Positions 32,040 through 40,295 of a DNA stretch of 64,000 nucleotides are shown one piece after another. The notes under the pieces are model-generated. The model saw nothing but the letters and a program-made list of their open reading frames with translations. It was not told the origin of the DNA and did not search any database. Origin of the DNA: Acidimicrobiaceae bacterium (GTDB lineage: Bacteria; Actinomycetota; Acidimicrobiia; Acidimicrobiales; RAAP-2); assembly GCA_003153575.1 (NCBI GenBank), contig PLZW01000022.1:104326-168325 (forward strand), in the 5' to 3' direction. The position numbers were made by a program, and so were the translations under genes. The number at the start of each line of letters is the position of its first letter. The first letter of the stretch is position 1.

Positions 32040-32849
32040 ATGGCGAACAACTCGACGGGCAAGTGGGTGCAGCGCGCCGCCACCACGGGTGGCGGCCGGA
32101 CCTATCGCGGGCAGATGCCGGTCAATTGGTACGCCAGTCTGATCGTGATCTGCGTGGTCGGACTGCTCCTCGTCGGGCTGAGCCGCTATCAGCTGACCCA
32201 CCGCAGCGCCTCCCCAGCAGGCCCGCCCACGACCACGCAGACCTGGTACACCGGTCTGGGCATCAACGTCTGCGGATCCTTCGAGCCGAACCTCCCGGCC
32301 AGCACCAACCAGTCCAAGACCGGCCTGGTGGCCGACGGCAACGGCGTCGTCACCGTCTCCCCGAAGAACAGCTCAGAGTCCGGGAGCAATGCCACCCTCG
32401 GCAAGTTCGTCTCTAAGTACAACGGCCTGGAGCTGACCAACTCGACTCTCAGGTACCCGGGCAAATCCACCTACACCAACGGTGATGTCTGCCCAAAGGG
32501 GACGCCCGACTCCGGGAAGCCCGGTGTCGTGATCGTCTACAGCTGGCCGAACTTCACCGCCAAGCACGGGGCCGAGACACCTGGCGACCCGCAGAACTTG
32601 CTGTTCGAGAACGGCCAGCTCATCACCATGGCATTCGTTCCGGCCAGCGCCGCCATTCCCAAGCCGCCGTCCACGGTGATCACCAGCCTCATCACTGCCG
32701 ACCAGGCCGGGCCCACGACGCCGACGACTGCGCCGACACTCACGCCGACAAGCAATCCGACATCGACCACGGCGCCGCCCTCGTCGACCCTTGCCACCAC
32801 TCCGCCGACGGCTCCCACCACGACGAAGCCCGGCGGATCAAACGGGTGA
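32040..32849 (+). CDS. Membrane-anchored extracytoplasmic protein in the polysaccharide operon
   Basis: 269 aa, family not recognised. A basic cytoplasmic N-terminus (about 1-35) is followed by one helix (WYASLIVICVVGLLLVGL), so it is anchored by an uncleaved signal. The external part has two cysteines (GINVCGSF and GDVCPKG) that could form a disulfide, many Asn/Ser/Thr, and a Thr/Pro-rich tail of about 50 residues ending in KPGGSNG, typical of wall-spanning linkers. It overlaps the nucleotidyltransferase start by 4 bp. A role in assembling or holding the glycan is inference from position. Confidence 0.72.
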   Translation: MANNSTGKWVQRAATTGGGRTYRGQMPVNWYASLIVICVVGLLLVGLSRYQLTHRSASPAGPPTTTQTWYTGLGINVCGSFEPNLPASTNQSKTGLVADGNGVVTVSPKNSSESGSNATLGKFVSKYNGLELTNSTLRYPGKSTYTNGDVCPKGTPDSGKPGVVIVYSWPNFTAKHGAETPGDPQNLLFENGQLITMAFVPASAAIPKPPSTVITSLITADQAGPTTPTTAPTLTPTSNPTSTTAPPSSTLATTPPTAPTTTKPGGSNG

Positions 32850-33937
32850 GGGCCGTCGTCCTGGTGGGCGGCGAGGGCACCCGCCTCCGGCCCCTGACGC
32901 TCACCGCACCCAAGCAGATGCTCCCGATCGTGGAGCAGTCCATGCTGGAGCGCGTACTCGGACACCTGGCCTCCCATGGGATCGACGAGGCCGTGCTCTC
33001 CCTCGGCTACCGCCCCGACGCGTTCTCCGACGCCTACCCGGATGGTGTGATCGGCGGGGTGCGGTCCACGTATGCGGTGGAACCGAGTCCGCTCGACACC
33101 GCAGGTGCCATCCGGTTCGCGGCGGACTTCGGTGGCATCGACGACACCTTCGTGGTGCTGAACGGTGACGTCCTGACCGACTTCGACATCACCGACCTCG
33201 TCGGCTTTCACCGCGAGCGAGGTGCCGAAGGAACGATCGGCCTCACCCCCGTCGACGACCCGAGCAGCTTCGGCGTGGTCCTGATCGACGAACAGGGGAA
33301 GGTCACCGCGTTCATCGAGAAGCCACCCCGCGACGAGGCCCCGACCAACCTGATCAACGCCGGCATCTACATCCTCGAACCATCGGTCCTCGGCCGCATC
33401 GCACCGGACGTGCGCGTCTCCATCGAGCGGGAGACCTTCCCGGCGATGGTGGTCGACGGCAGGCTCTTCGCCAAGGGATCGGACGCCTACTGGCTCGACA
33501 CCGGGACACCCGACGCCTACCTCCGTGCCCACCGTGATTTCCTGAACGGCCGCCGCTCCGGACCTCCTTCGCCTGACGCCGTGGCCGATCCCGACCTCGG
33601 TACCGGGGTGTGGACGATCGGCGAGGTGGACGTCGTGGCCGGTTCGGCGGAGCGGTCTCTGATCGGACGGGGTGCGTCCATCGCCCCCACGGCCAAGGTC
33701 ACGAACTCCGTGATCGGTGCTGGCTCAGTCGTCGAGGAGGGGGCGACGGTGTCCGACTCGGTGCTCCTTCCCGGTGCCCGAATTGCCGCCAAGGCGACGG
33801 TCGACGGTTCGATCGTGGGACCCGACGCCACGGTCGGGCAACGTTGCGTGGTGTCCGGGGTGTCGGTCATCGGTGCAGGTGCGGTCATCGCGTCGGGGAG
33901 CTCGCTGGACGGCGAGCGCTACCCGTCGGGGAGCTGA
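32846..33937 (+). CDS. manB: Sugar-1-phosphate nucleotidyltransferase (mannose-1-phosphate guanylyltransferase-like)
   Basis: 363 aa. N-terminal nucleotidyltransferase domain with VGGEGTRLRPLT (about 7-18) and the metal-binding LNGDVLTDFD; C-terminal left-handed beta-helix (about 255-350) with hexapeptide repeats such as IGRGASIAP and IGAGSVVEEG. Order and sequence resemble mycobacterial ManB, which makes GDP-mannose; a thymidylyltransferase activity (RmlA role) cannot be excluded and would fill a gap in the rhamnose pathway. The GTG overlaps the upstream stop. Confidence 0.87.
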   Translation: MRAVVLVGGEGTRLRPLTLTAPKQMLPIVEQSMLERVLGHLASHGIDEAVLSLGYRPDAFSDAYPDGVIGGVRSTYAVEPSPLDTAGAIRFAADFGGIDDTFVVLNGDVLTDFDITDLVGFHRERGAEGTIGLTPVDDPSSFGVVLIDEQGKVTAFIEKPPRDEAPTNLINAGIYILEPSVLGRIAPDVRVSIERETFPAMVVDGRLFAKGSDAYWLDTGTPDAYLRAHRDFLNGRRSGPPSPDAVADPDLGTGVWTIGEVDVVAGSAERSLIGRGASIAPTAKVTNSVIGAGSVVEEGATVSDSVLLPGARIAAKATVDGSIVGPDATVGQRCVVSGVSVIGAGAVIASGSSLDGERYPSGS

Positions 33938-33939
33938 CG

Positions 33940-34905
33940 GTGCGGGCGCTGGTCACCGGAGGTGCCGGCTTCATCGGATCCACGCTGGTCGACCGCCTCC
34001 TCGCCGAGGGTCACTCAGTCGATGTCATCGACGACCTGTCGACCGGATCGCTGACAAACCTGGCCGCGGCCCGGGGCATCGCGGACAACGAGTTGACGTT
34101 CCACCGCCTCGATATCCGATCGCCGGAGGTCGTGGACCTGATCGCCCGGCGGAACCCGGAGGTCATTTTCCATCTTGCCGCCCAGGCTGACGTGCGGAGG
34201 TCCGTGGCCGACCCGGTGTTCGACGCCGACGTGAACCTGATAGGGACGCTACGGATCCTGGAGGGTGCCCGGACCGCCGGGGTGTCCCGGGTGGTGTTCG
34301 CGGCCAGTGGCGGCACGCTCTACGGCGAGCCGGACGTGTCGGAGCTCCCGCTGAAGGAATCGCTGCCCCAGCACCCGCTGTCGCCATATGGGGTTTCGAA
34401 GAAGGCGGCCCTGGACTACCTGCTGGCCTACCGGGAACTGCACTCGCTCGAGTTCGCGGCACTCGCCCTGGCCAATATCTACGGGCCCCGCCAGGACCCC
34501 CATGGAGAAGCCGGCGTGGTGGCGATCTTCGCCGAGCGCCTCTTGCTCGGGGAGCCGGTCACCATCTTCGGTGACGGCGAACAGACCCGGGACTTCGTGT
34601 ACGTCGACGATGTGGTCGACGGCTTCGTCCGTGCCGCCACCAAGGGCGGCGGTCTGGTGTGCAACATCGGCACCGGCACAGAGACGTCGGTCAACACCCT
34701 CTTCCGGGAGATGGCCCGCCAGGCCGGAGTCGATGTGGAGCCCGAGTTCAAGCCTTTGCGCGCTGGCGAGCTGGCCCGGAACTGCCTCGATCCGACTAGA
34801 GCCGGGATCCAACTCGGCTGGAGCTCGTGGACCGAGCTCGGCGAGGGCACGGCAGCGACGATCGATTTCGTGCGCACCCGCCTCGAAGAGGCCGGCAAGC
34901 TCTAG
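33940..34905 (+). CDS. NAD-dependent sugar-nucleotide epimerase (GalE-like)
   Basis: 321 aa extended SDR: VTGGAGFIG near the N-terminus, HLAAQADVRRS, catalytic Tyr/Lys in SPYGVSKKAALDY and NIYGPRQDPHGEAGVV. The closest reading is UDP-glucose/UDP-galactose 4-epimerase of the short actinobacterial type. The GTG start is 2 nt after the nucleotidyltransferase stop, so it ends the 25.5-34.9 kb cluster. It converges on the HNH gene with a 14-bp gap. Confidence 0.88.
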   Translation: MRALVTGGAGFIGSTLVDRLLAEGHSVDVIDDLSTGSLTNLAAARGIADNELTFHRLDIRSPEVVDLIARRNPEVIFHLAAQADVRRSVADPVFDADVNLIGTLRILEGARTAGVSRVVFAASGGTLYGEPDVSELPLKESLPQHPLSPYGVSKKAALDYLLAYRELHSLEFAALALANIYGPRQDPHGEAGVVAIFAERLLLGEPVTIFGDGEQTRDFVYVDDVVDGFVRAATKGGGLVCNIGTGTETSVNTLFREMARQAGVDVEPEFKPLRAGELARNCLDPTRAGIQLGWSSWTELGEGTAATIDFVRTRLEEAGKL

Positions 34906-34919
34906 ACGATCACGCAGCC

Positions 34920-36248
34920 TCACTTCCGGGGCCTGGCCTCCGGCGGACGGTCGATGCCCAACCCCGGTTCCTGCCCGAAGGGCGCCTGCGGCGTGAACGA
35001 CCATCCGGGCTCGTCGTCGGTCGGACCGTGCCGTTCGAGGACCCACCCCTCGTAGGACTTCAACCGGTGGTGGTGGTGGCAGAGAAGGGCCAGGTTGTCG
35101 AGCGTGGTGGGCCCGCCGAACTCCATGGGCCGTACGTGGTCGATCTCCAGCCCGTAGGGCATGGAACAGCCCGGGACGACGCAGGTCCTGTCCCGGAAGA
35201 CGAGGGCGGTACGCAGCTTCTGATTGATGGTCCGGCCCACGTGGCTGACGGCCTTGATGTCGCCGGCCTCGGTGAAGACCAGGCAGAGGAACGAATCGAC
35301 GGCCAGGGCGGCGGCCAGGGGCACGGGAATGGGACCGTGACCGTCGAGTTCGCACAACTCGCCCGGGTCGGCCCGGCCCCGTACAAGTGCGTCCCGGTCG
35401 ACCCGGACGATCACCGAGGCCGTCGGTGGCCTGGAGACGAGGTCGTCAGCATCGGCAGGGCCGGGTCCGCCGGCGTCTGCGACACAGCCTCCGCCGACCA
35501 GCAGGAAGAAGGCATCGGCCCGGAGTGCGGCCTCGGGCTCGGGTGGGGGCGGTGCGGCCCCATCGGCCGCTGCCGCCCGCCTGGCCGAGCGCAGGCGGTT
35601 GGCCATGGGGACCAGGCGGGCCATGAGGGCCGCTCCCCGCTCGGGGGTGTCCTGGCCCTGGTAGTGGAATGCGCCGTCGGCGTCCGTCCAGTGCGCAAAC
35701 GACCGGTTGGCGTGGATGCGCTGGGCCCTGGCCAGGGGGTCGTGCTTCGCCGACGTGGCCTTGACCCGCTGGCAGCGCTCCTTGGTAGCTCGGAGGGACT
35801 CGTGCTCCGACCCGGCGAGGAGCTGGGACTCGGCGCCGGGGTCCCAGGTGGCGGCGTCGGTGATCTCGGCGGCCTTGGCCCCGGACAGCTTGCCCGCCCG
35901 CATGGCCTCTTCGACCGAGGGCAGGGCGCTCAGGCGCTGGCCGGTCTCGAGCGTGCGCTTGGCCTGACCGGCAGAGCCGCCCTCCAAGGTGGCCAGCAGA
36001 TCGGCCGGGGAGCGATGGCCCTCAGCTTCCCAGTGACCCGAGGCGGCGATCCGGGGGGCGAGGAGGGTTTTGGCTGCCACCACGAGGCGCTCCATCCGGC
36101 AGACGTCGCCATAGAGGGCGGTGGCATCGGCCCCGAGGAGGGTGTCGGGGTCGAGGGCGTCGACGAGCGCGCCGAGACGCTCGGAGAGGTCGGCCACCTG
36201 CGAGATTAGGCCGGGGGAGGCAGGCGAAGTGGAGAGATCCGACGCCAT
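34920..36248 (-). CDS. DUF222 domain protein with C-terminal HNH endonuclease motif
   Basis: 442 aa of the very common actinobacterial DUF222-HNH architecture. The first 300 residues are the Ala/Arg-rich helical DUF222 region; the C-terminus holds CVVPGCSMPYGLEIDHV followed by LDNLALLCHHHHRLK, the ββα-metal HNH nuclease. Such genes are often multicopy; their role is unproven, although mobility or DNA repair has been suggested. No flanking repeats or target-site duplications are visible here. It is divergent from the ArsR gene. Confidence 0.88.
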   Translation of the reverse strand: MASDLSTSPASPGLISQVADLSERLGALVDALDPDTLLGADATALYGDVCRMERLVVAAKTLLAPRIAASGHWEAEGHRSPADLLATLEGGSAGQAKRTLETGQRLSALPSVEEAMRAGKLSGAKAAEITDAATWDPGAESQLLAGSEHESLRATKERCQRVKATSAKHDPLARAQRIHANRSFAHWTDADGAFHYQGQDTPERGAALMARLVPMANRLRSARRAAAADGAAPPPPEPEAALRADAFFLLVGGGCVADAGGPGPADADDLVSRPPTASVIVRVDRDALVRGRADPGELCELDGHGPIPVPLAAALAVDSFLCLVFTEAGDIKAVSHVGRTINQKLRTALVFRDRTCVVPGCSMPYGLEIDHVRPMEFGGPTTLDNLALLCHHHHRLKSYEGWVLERHGPTDDEPGWSFTPQAPFGQEPGLGIDRPPEARPRK

Positions 36249-36278
36249 GGGGACAGTGTTGCCGGGGGGTGTGACGAC

Positions 36279-36326
36279 TTGACTCGCCAGACGAGTAAGT
36301 GCCTACTTACGGTTAGTGCAAACTTA
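36279..36326 (+). promoter_or_regulatory. Promoter/operator of the ArsR operon
   Basis: A -35-like TTGACT (36279-36284) is followed by an inverted repeat ACTCG-N5-CGAGT (36282-36296) and by GTAAGT-N4-ACTTAC (36295-36310); a third ACTTAC half-site (36321-36326) lies inside the first codons of arsR. The palindrome is the likely autoregulatory site of the ArsR protein and overlaps the expected -10 region. Confidence 0.55.
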
Positions 36327-36633
36327 CGGAGATGCGATCGGGGTCCTGGGGGACCCGACCCGTCGGGCGATCTTCGAGTTGTTGTCCGAGCAGCCGTCGT
36401 CGGTCGGTGACCTCGCGGCACTGGTACCGGTGAGTCGCCCGGCGGTCTCCCAACACCTGAAGGTCATGAAGGACGTCGGGTTGGTCCTGGACGAACGTGA
36501 GGGCACCCGACGCATCTACCGCCTCGACCCTGACGGCGTGGCGGAGATGCGGGCGTACCTGGACAGGTTCTGGCATTTGGCCTTGGCCGGATTCAAGCGA
36601 CACGTGGAACTACAACGAGAGGAGTCGACATGA
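36316..36633 (+). CDS. ArsR-family winged-helix transcriptional regulator
   Basis: 105 aa, normal for the family. The helix-turn-helix lies in VGDLAALVPVSRPAVSQHLKVMKDVGLV, and LGDPTRRAIFELL is the conserved N-terminal helix. There is no CxC metal site, so it is of the non-metal type usually paired with an SRPBCC/AHSA1 protein, as here. The GTG start fits homologues beginning VQTYxD. It overlaps the next gene by 4 bp (ATGA) and should repress its own operon through the upstream palindrome. Confidence 0.9.
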   Translation: MQTYGDAIGVLGDPTRRAIFELLSEQPSSVGDLAALVPVSRPAVSQHLKVMKDVGLVLDEREGTRRIYRLDPDGVAEMRAYLDRFWHLALAGFKRHVELQREEST

Positions 36634-37127
36634 GCATGACAGCGAGCACACCGGTCGAGGTGTCGATCGTGGTGGAAGCCCCCATCGACGAGGCGTTCGA
36701 CGTCTTCACCCGGGACATCGGGAGCTGGTGGCCGGCCGATCACCACATCCTCCAGGCCGAACTGGCGGAGATGGAATTCGAACCCCGGGTGGGAGGCCAG
36801 GTCATCGACCGCGGCGTCGACGGCACGGAGTGCCGATGGGCCCGCGTGTTGGCCTACGACCCGCCGACCCGTCTGATGATCTCGTGGGACATCGCACTGA
36901 ACTGGCAGGTGGAGACCGATCCCTCCCGCACCAGCGAGGTGGAGGTCCGGTTCACGTCCGAAGCCCCGGCGCGGACCCGTGTCGAACTCGTCCACCGCAA
37001 CATCGAGCGCCACGGCGACGGCTGGGAGCAGATGCACGGCGCCGTGTCCTCGCCCGACGGATGGCAGGTGGGCCTCCAGCGGTTCTCGGAGCGGATCCTC
37101 AGCGGGAAAGCGGACATCCCGGCCTGA
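36630..37127 (+). CDS. SRPBCC (AHSA1-like) domain protein
   Basis: 165 aa with a START/Bet v1-like lipid- or ligand-binding fold: VEVSIVVEAPIDEAFDVFTRDIGSWW at the beginning and RTRVELVHRNIERHGDGWEQM later, the AHSA1 pattern. It probably binds a small hydrophobic molecule; the ArsR partner may sense the same compound. The start overlaps the arsR stop, so the two are coupled. Confidence 0.87.
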   Translation: MSMTASTPVEVSIVVEAPIDEAFDVFTRDIGSWWPADHHILQAELAEMEFEPRVGGQVIDRGVDGTECRWARVLAYDPPTRLMISWDIALNWQVETDPSRTSEVEVRFTSEAPARTRVELVHRNIERHGDGWEQMHGAVSSPDGWQVGLQRFSERILSGKADIPA

Positions 37128-37217
37128 TGCGCCTGGCCGGACCGCATCGACATCGACACGGGCGAGGCACCACCGGGCGGCGGGCGCATCAGAGACGTCC
37201 TAGGTGAGGCGACGATG

Positions 37218-37236
37218 CCGGCTACGCGCCGGTTTT
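37218..37236 (+). terminator. Intrinsic terminator after the ArsR-SRPBCC operon
   Basis: CCGGC (37218-37222) and GCCGG (37228-37232) form a stem around TACGC, followed by TTTT (37233-37236). It is one of the few stem-plus-T-run terminators in the window. Confidence 0.5.
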
Positions 37237-37280
37237 CGATCGGTCGATGCGGCTGCGCACGCTCGCGCACCAATTGCCTG

Positions 37281-37286
37281 TAGTAT
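37281..37286 (+). promoter_or_regulatory. -10-like box TAGTAT before the DEAD-box helicase
   Basis: TAGTAT lies about 88 nt upstream of the helicase ATG and would give a leader of about 80 nt that lacks an evident ribosome-binding site and contains a GCAC-N6-GTGC hairpin. No good -35 is seen. Confidence 0.35.
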
Positions 37287-37373
37287 TTGGGAGTCCACCC
37301 GCGCCGCTTCGTCTGCGCCCGGTGGTTCCCGAGGCACACTCCGGTGCTTCTCCTGTAGCCCGAAAGTGTCTCC

Positions 37374-39005
37374 ATGCCTGCTTCTGCCCCTTCCTTCGCG
37401 GTACTCGGCGTGCCCACGGACATCGTGGCCGCGCTCGATGCCAACGGCATCACGTCGCCGTTCCCCATCCAGGCGATGACCCTGCCCGACGCGCTGGCCG
37501 GCAAGGACGTCTGCGGCAAGGCGCCGACGGGGTCCGGCAAGACCATCGCCTTCGGTGTCGCCGCCATCGCAAACCTCAAGGGCAAGTCGTCGAAGCCGAA
37601 GCATCCCCGCGTGCTCGTGCTCACACCGACCCGGGAACTCGCAGCCCAAGTCGCCTCCGAGCTCCAGGTGCTCGCCGATCCCCGCGGCCTGCGGGTCGAC
37701 TGCTTCTACGGTGGCGTCGGCTACGGCCCCCAGCTGAAGGCGCTCTCCAGGGGCGTGGACGTGGCCGTGGCCTGCCCGGGTCGACTCGGAGACCTGCTCG
37801 AGCGCGGCAGCATCCGGCTGGATGCCGTCGAGATCGTCGTGATCGACGAAGCCGACCGCATGGCGGACATGGGCTTCCTCCCCGATGTCCGTCGCATCCT
37901 CGACCTGACCCCCGACGGGCGCCAGACGCTGCTGTTCTCCGCCACCCTCGACGGCGACATCGACGTGCTGGTGCGGCGCTACCAGCACGACCCGGCCCGC
38001 CACGAAATCGAAGTCGACGAGGACGACATCAACGCCGCCGTCCACATGTTCTGGCGGGTCTCCTCGGGCGACCGGGTCGAGCGGACCGGCGAGGTGGTCA
38101 CCGCCAGTGGCCCGACCATCGTCTTCTCCCGTACGAAGCACGGCGCCGACCGGATCGCCCGGCAACTCGAACAGCGCGGCATCCGGACCGCCGCCATCCA
38201 TGGCGACCGCAGCCAGAAGCAGCGCGAGAAGGCCCTCGACTCGTTCGTCCGCGGCTCGGTCGACTGCCTGGTGGCCACCGACGTCGCCGCACGGGGCATC
38301 CATGTCGACGGTGTCAACGCCGTCGTCCACTTCGACCCGTCGGCCGATCCCAAGGACTACGTGCATCGCTCGGGACGGACCGCCCGTGCCGGCGCCACCG
38401 GCGTGGTCGTGAGCTTCGTCACCCCCGACAAGACCGGTGCCGTCAAGAAGCTCCAGCGGGAGCTGCACGTGCCGATCGGGACCACCGAATTCGACCTCGT
38501 GGCCATCGAGAAGGTCCTCGGTCCGCCGCCCCCGCGGCGGGTGGTCACCGAGCGCCAGCCCGACCGGGGTCGCGAGCCGTCGCCCAACGCCAACCGCGGT
38601 GGCGTGCGGGCGTCGCGCCCCTACAAGACCCGCAAGCCGGGCGGTCACAATGGCGGATCGCGCAACGGCAACGGCAACAGCAACGGCAATGGCAACGGCT
38701 CTCGGGACGACAGCGGTGCGCGTCCGACCGGCGGCAAGCCCTCGGGATTCTCGAAGCCGGGGAAGCCGTCCCGTCCCGGAAAGCCCGGCAGGCCGGCGGG
38801 ATTCGCGAAAGAGGGCAAGCCCGGACGCGCCACCAAGCCCGGGGGGTCGGGCACGCCCGGCACGCCGTCCAACCGTGGCGGGGCTCCGAGCGGGCACAAA
38901 GCCCGCGGTGCGGGGTTCGGTCCGTCGGGTGGCGTGCGAAGGGGCGGTGCCGCCGGATCCCGACCGACCAGCGGTGGCGCCGGCCGGTCGCAGCGGGGTC
39001 GGTAG
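37374..39005 (+). CDS. DEAD-box RNA helicase
   Basis: 543 aa. Helicase core about 1-375 with Q motif region FPIQAMTL, Walker A APTGSGKT (about 48-55), PTRELAAQ, DEAD at about 161-164, SAT, and HRSGRTARAG for motif VI. The last 150 residues are low-complexity: Asn/Gly runs (GNGNSNGNGNGS) then Lys-Pro-Gly repeats and a Gly/Arg tail, an RNA-binding extension as in cold-shock and ribosome-assembly helicases. It unwinds short RNA duplexes with ATP. A long leader precedes it. Confidence 0.92.
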   Translation: MPASAPSFAVLGVPTDIVAALDANGITSPFPIQAMTLPDALAGKDVCGKAPTGSGKTIAFGVAAIANLKGKSSKPKHPRVLVLTPTRELAAQVASELQVLADPRGLRVDCFYGGVGYGPQLKALSRGVDVAVACPGRLGDLLERGSIRLDAVEIVVIDEADRMADMGFLPDVRRILDLTPDGRQTLLFSATLDGDIDVLVRRYQHDPARHEIEVDEDDINAAVHMFWRVSSGDRVERTGEVVTASGPTIVFSRTKHGADRIARQLEQRGIRTAAIHGDRSQKQREKALDSFVRGSVDCLVATDVAARGIHVDGVNAVVHFDPSADPKDYVHRSGRTARAGATGVVVSFVTPDKTGAVKKLQRELHVPIGTTEFDLVAIEKVLGPPPPRRVVTERQPDRGREPSPNANRGGVRASRPYKTRKPGGHNGGSRNGNGNSNGNGNGSRDDSGARPTGGKPSGFSKPGKPSRPGKPGRPAGFAKEGKPGRATKPGGSGTPGTPSNRGGAPSGHKARGAGFGPSGGVRRGGAAGSRPTSGGAGRSQRGR

Positions 39006-39054
39006 GCGCCTCCGTTGCGACCACTGGTCGCGCCGGAATGCACCACCCAACCTC

Positions 39055-39060
39055 TACAGT
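39055..39060 (+). promoter_or_regulatory. -10-like box TACAGT before the FKBP gene
   Basis: TACAGT ends 6 nt before the ATG at 39067. Confidence 0.42.
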
Positions 39061-39066
39061 CGGAGC

Positions 39067-39444
39067 ATGCCTTCCGACACGAAACCCACCGTCACCATCC
39101 CCGACGGACCCCCTCCCACCGACCTGGTCATCGAGGACCTCGACCTGGGGTCCGGGGCCGAAGCCGTGGCCGGCAAGCCGGTCACCGTCCACTACGTGGG
39201 CGTCTCCTGGTCGAGCGGCGGCGAGTTCGACTCGTCGTGGAGCCGCGATGAGCTGTTCAGCTTCCCGCTGGGTGCCGGGCACGTGATCCAGGGATGGGAC
39301 CAGGGTGTGGCCGGCATGTTGGTCGGCGGTCGGCGCCGGATCACCATCCCGCCCGAGCTCGGCTACGGGAGCCGGGGCGCCGGCGGGGTGATCGGCCCCA
39401 ACGAGACACTGGTCTTCGTGGTCGACCTCTTCGACGTGGGCTGA
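39067..39444 (+). CDS. FKBP-type peptidyl-prolyl cis-trans isomerase
   Basis: 125 aa, a single FKBP domain without signal peptide: VTVHYVGVSWSSGGEFDSSW, VIQGWDQGVAGM with the pocket Trp, and RRRITIPPELGYGSRG before the last strand LVFVVDLFDVG. It speeds proline isomerisation in protein folding. The ATG at 39067 is chosen over a longer frame because of the TACAGT box. The last 20 bases of the gene lie in the first copy of the 70-bp duplication. Confidence 0.92.
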   Translation: MPSDTKPTVTIPDGPPPTDLVIEDLDLGSGAEAVAGKPVTVHYVGVSWSSGGEFDSSWSRDELFSFPLGAGHVIQGWDQGVAGMLVGGRRRITIPPELGYGSRGAGGVIGPNETLVFVVDLFDVG

Positions 39445-39461
39445 CCGGTCAGCGGAAGAGG
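39426..39461. terminator. Bidirectional hairpin between FKBP and cofE, copy 1
   Basis: CCTCTTC (39426-39432) pairs with GAAGAGG (39455-39461), enclosing the perfect palindrome CTGACCGGTCAG (39441-39452). It is symmetric, so it can act on both strands. No T-run follows. Confidence 0.45.
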
Positions 39462-39495
39462 TCGCCCGACGGGTCGCGCACGATCTCGCCGGCCA

Positions 39496-39531
39496 CCTCT
39501 TCGACGTGGGCTGACCGGTCAGCGGAAGAGG
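39496..39531. terminator. Bidirectional hairpin between FKBP and cofE, copy 2
   Basis: An exact second copy of the hairpin 70 bp on: outer arms 39496-39502 and 39525-39531, palindrome 39511-39522. For cofE transcripts it overlaps the last codons. Confidence 0.45.
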
Positions 39532-40295
39532 TCGCCCGACGGGTCGCGCACGATCTCGCCGGCCACCGAACCCTGCCGCAGCCACGCGGGATCCACGCCA
39601 CGCACCACCGCGGCGGGCACGGACCTGTCCTTGCCCATCACCAGCTCGGCAGCGCCGGCGATCTCGTCGGCGACGCACAACTCCGTGGCCTCCAGCACGC
39701 GACCGGAGGCGTCGGTCGTGCCCCGCAGGTCGACGATCCCGGCGACGCCGGCGATGCCGATGGCCACGTCCGTCACCCCGTTGCGCCAGGTCCGGCCGAA
39801 CGTGTCGGAGACGATCACGCCGACGGTGACGCCCAGCCGGTGACGCAGGGCCTCGCGGATGCGCCGGGCCGATCGGTCGGGGTCGACGGGGAGCAGCGCG
39901 GCAGTGCCGACCTCGACGTTGGACAGGTCGATGCCGGCGTTGGCACAGACGAACCCGTGCGGGGTCTCGGTGATCAGCAGGTCGCCGCGGCGGCGCAGCA
40001 CACGTACGGACTCGGCTTCGACCAGTCTGCGCTTGGCGTCCGGGTCGGCGGCGTCGATGGCCACGATGCGTCCCTCCGCCTTGGAGACCACCTTCTGGGT
40101 CACCACCACCACATCGCCGTCGAGCACCCAGGTGGTTGGACCGCCGGAGTCGCCCGCAGTAGTGAACGCATCGGCGAGGAGACCAGCCAGATCGTCGCCG
40201 GGTCGGACCTCGCCCACCCCGTGGACCGGCACCACGGTCAGGGCGCCCGCGGGCACCCCGGTCCCCCGGGCGATCGACGGGTCAGGAACCGGCAT
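39519..40295 (-). CDS. cofE: Coenzyme F420-0:L-glutamate ligase, stand-alone
   Basis: 258 aa. It adds gamma-linked glutamates to F420-0 with GTP. Family stretches are VVVVTQKVVSKAEGR, VCANAGIDLSN, VIVSDTFGRTWRNG and DLRGTTDASGR. It equals the N-terminal half of mycobacterial FbiB; the C-terminal nitroreductase-like domain, which reduces dehydro-F420-0, is absent. It overlaps the end of cofD by 14 bp, so the two form one operon. Its last codons are in copy 2 of the 70-bp duplication. Confidence 0.92.
   Translation of the reverse strand: MPVPDPSIARGTGVPAGALTVVPVHGVGEVRPGDDLAGLLADAFTTAGDSGGPTTWVLDGDVVVVTQKVVSKAEGRIVAIDAADPDAKRRLVEAESVRVLRRRGDLLITETPHGFVCANAGIDLSNVEVGTAALLPVDPDRSARRIREALRHRLGVTVGVIVSDTFGRTWRNGVTDVAIGIAGVAGIVDLRGTTDASGRVLEATELCVADEIAGAAELVMGKDRSVPAAVVRGVDPAWLRQGSVAGEIVRDPSGDLFR

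Larger units (their letters stand above)
39425..39567. repeat. 70-bp tandem duplication of a convergent gene junction
   Basis: Two copies with a 70-bp period (39425-39494 and 39495-39564, identity extending 3 bp further). Each copy holds the FKBP 3' end with its stop, and the cofE 3' end with its stop on the other strand. The true FKBP stop is in copy 1 and the cofE stop in copy 2, so both proteins are unaffected. No mismatch is seen between copies, which implies a recent event or an assembly artefact. Confidence 0.92.

Noticed and set aside
34920..36248. DUF222-HNH gene as part of a mobile element
   Set aside because: No terminal inverted repeats, target duplication, transposase or integrase is visible, and flanking genes have tight normal spacing.
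37200..39050. Open frame of 616 codons opposite the DEAD-box helicase
   Set aside because: Antisense to a complete helicase; it begins in Gly/Arg repeats that are the reverse of the helicase tail.
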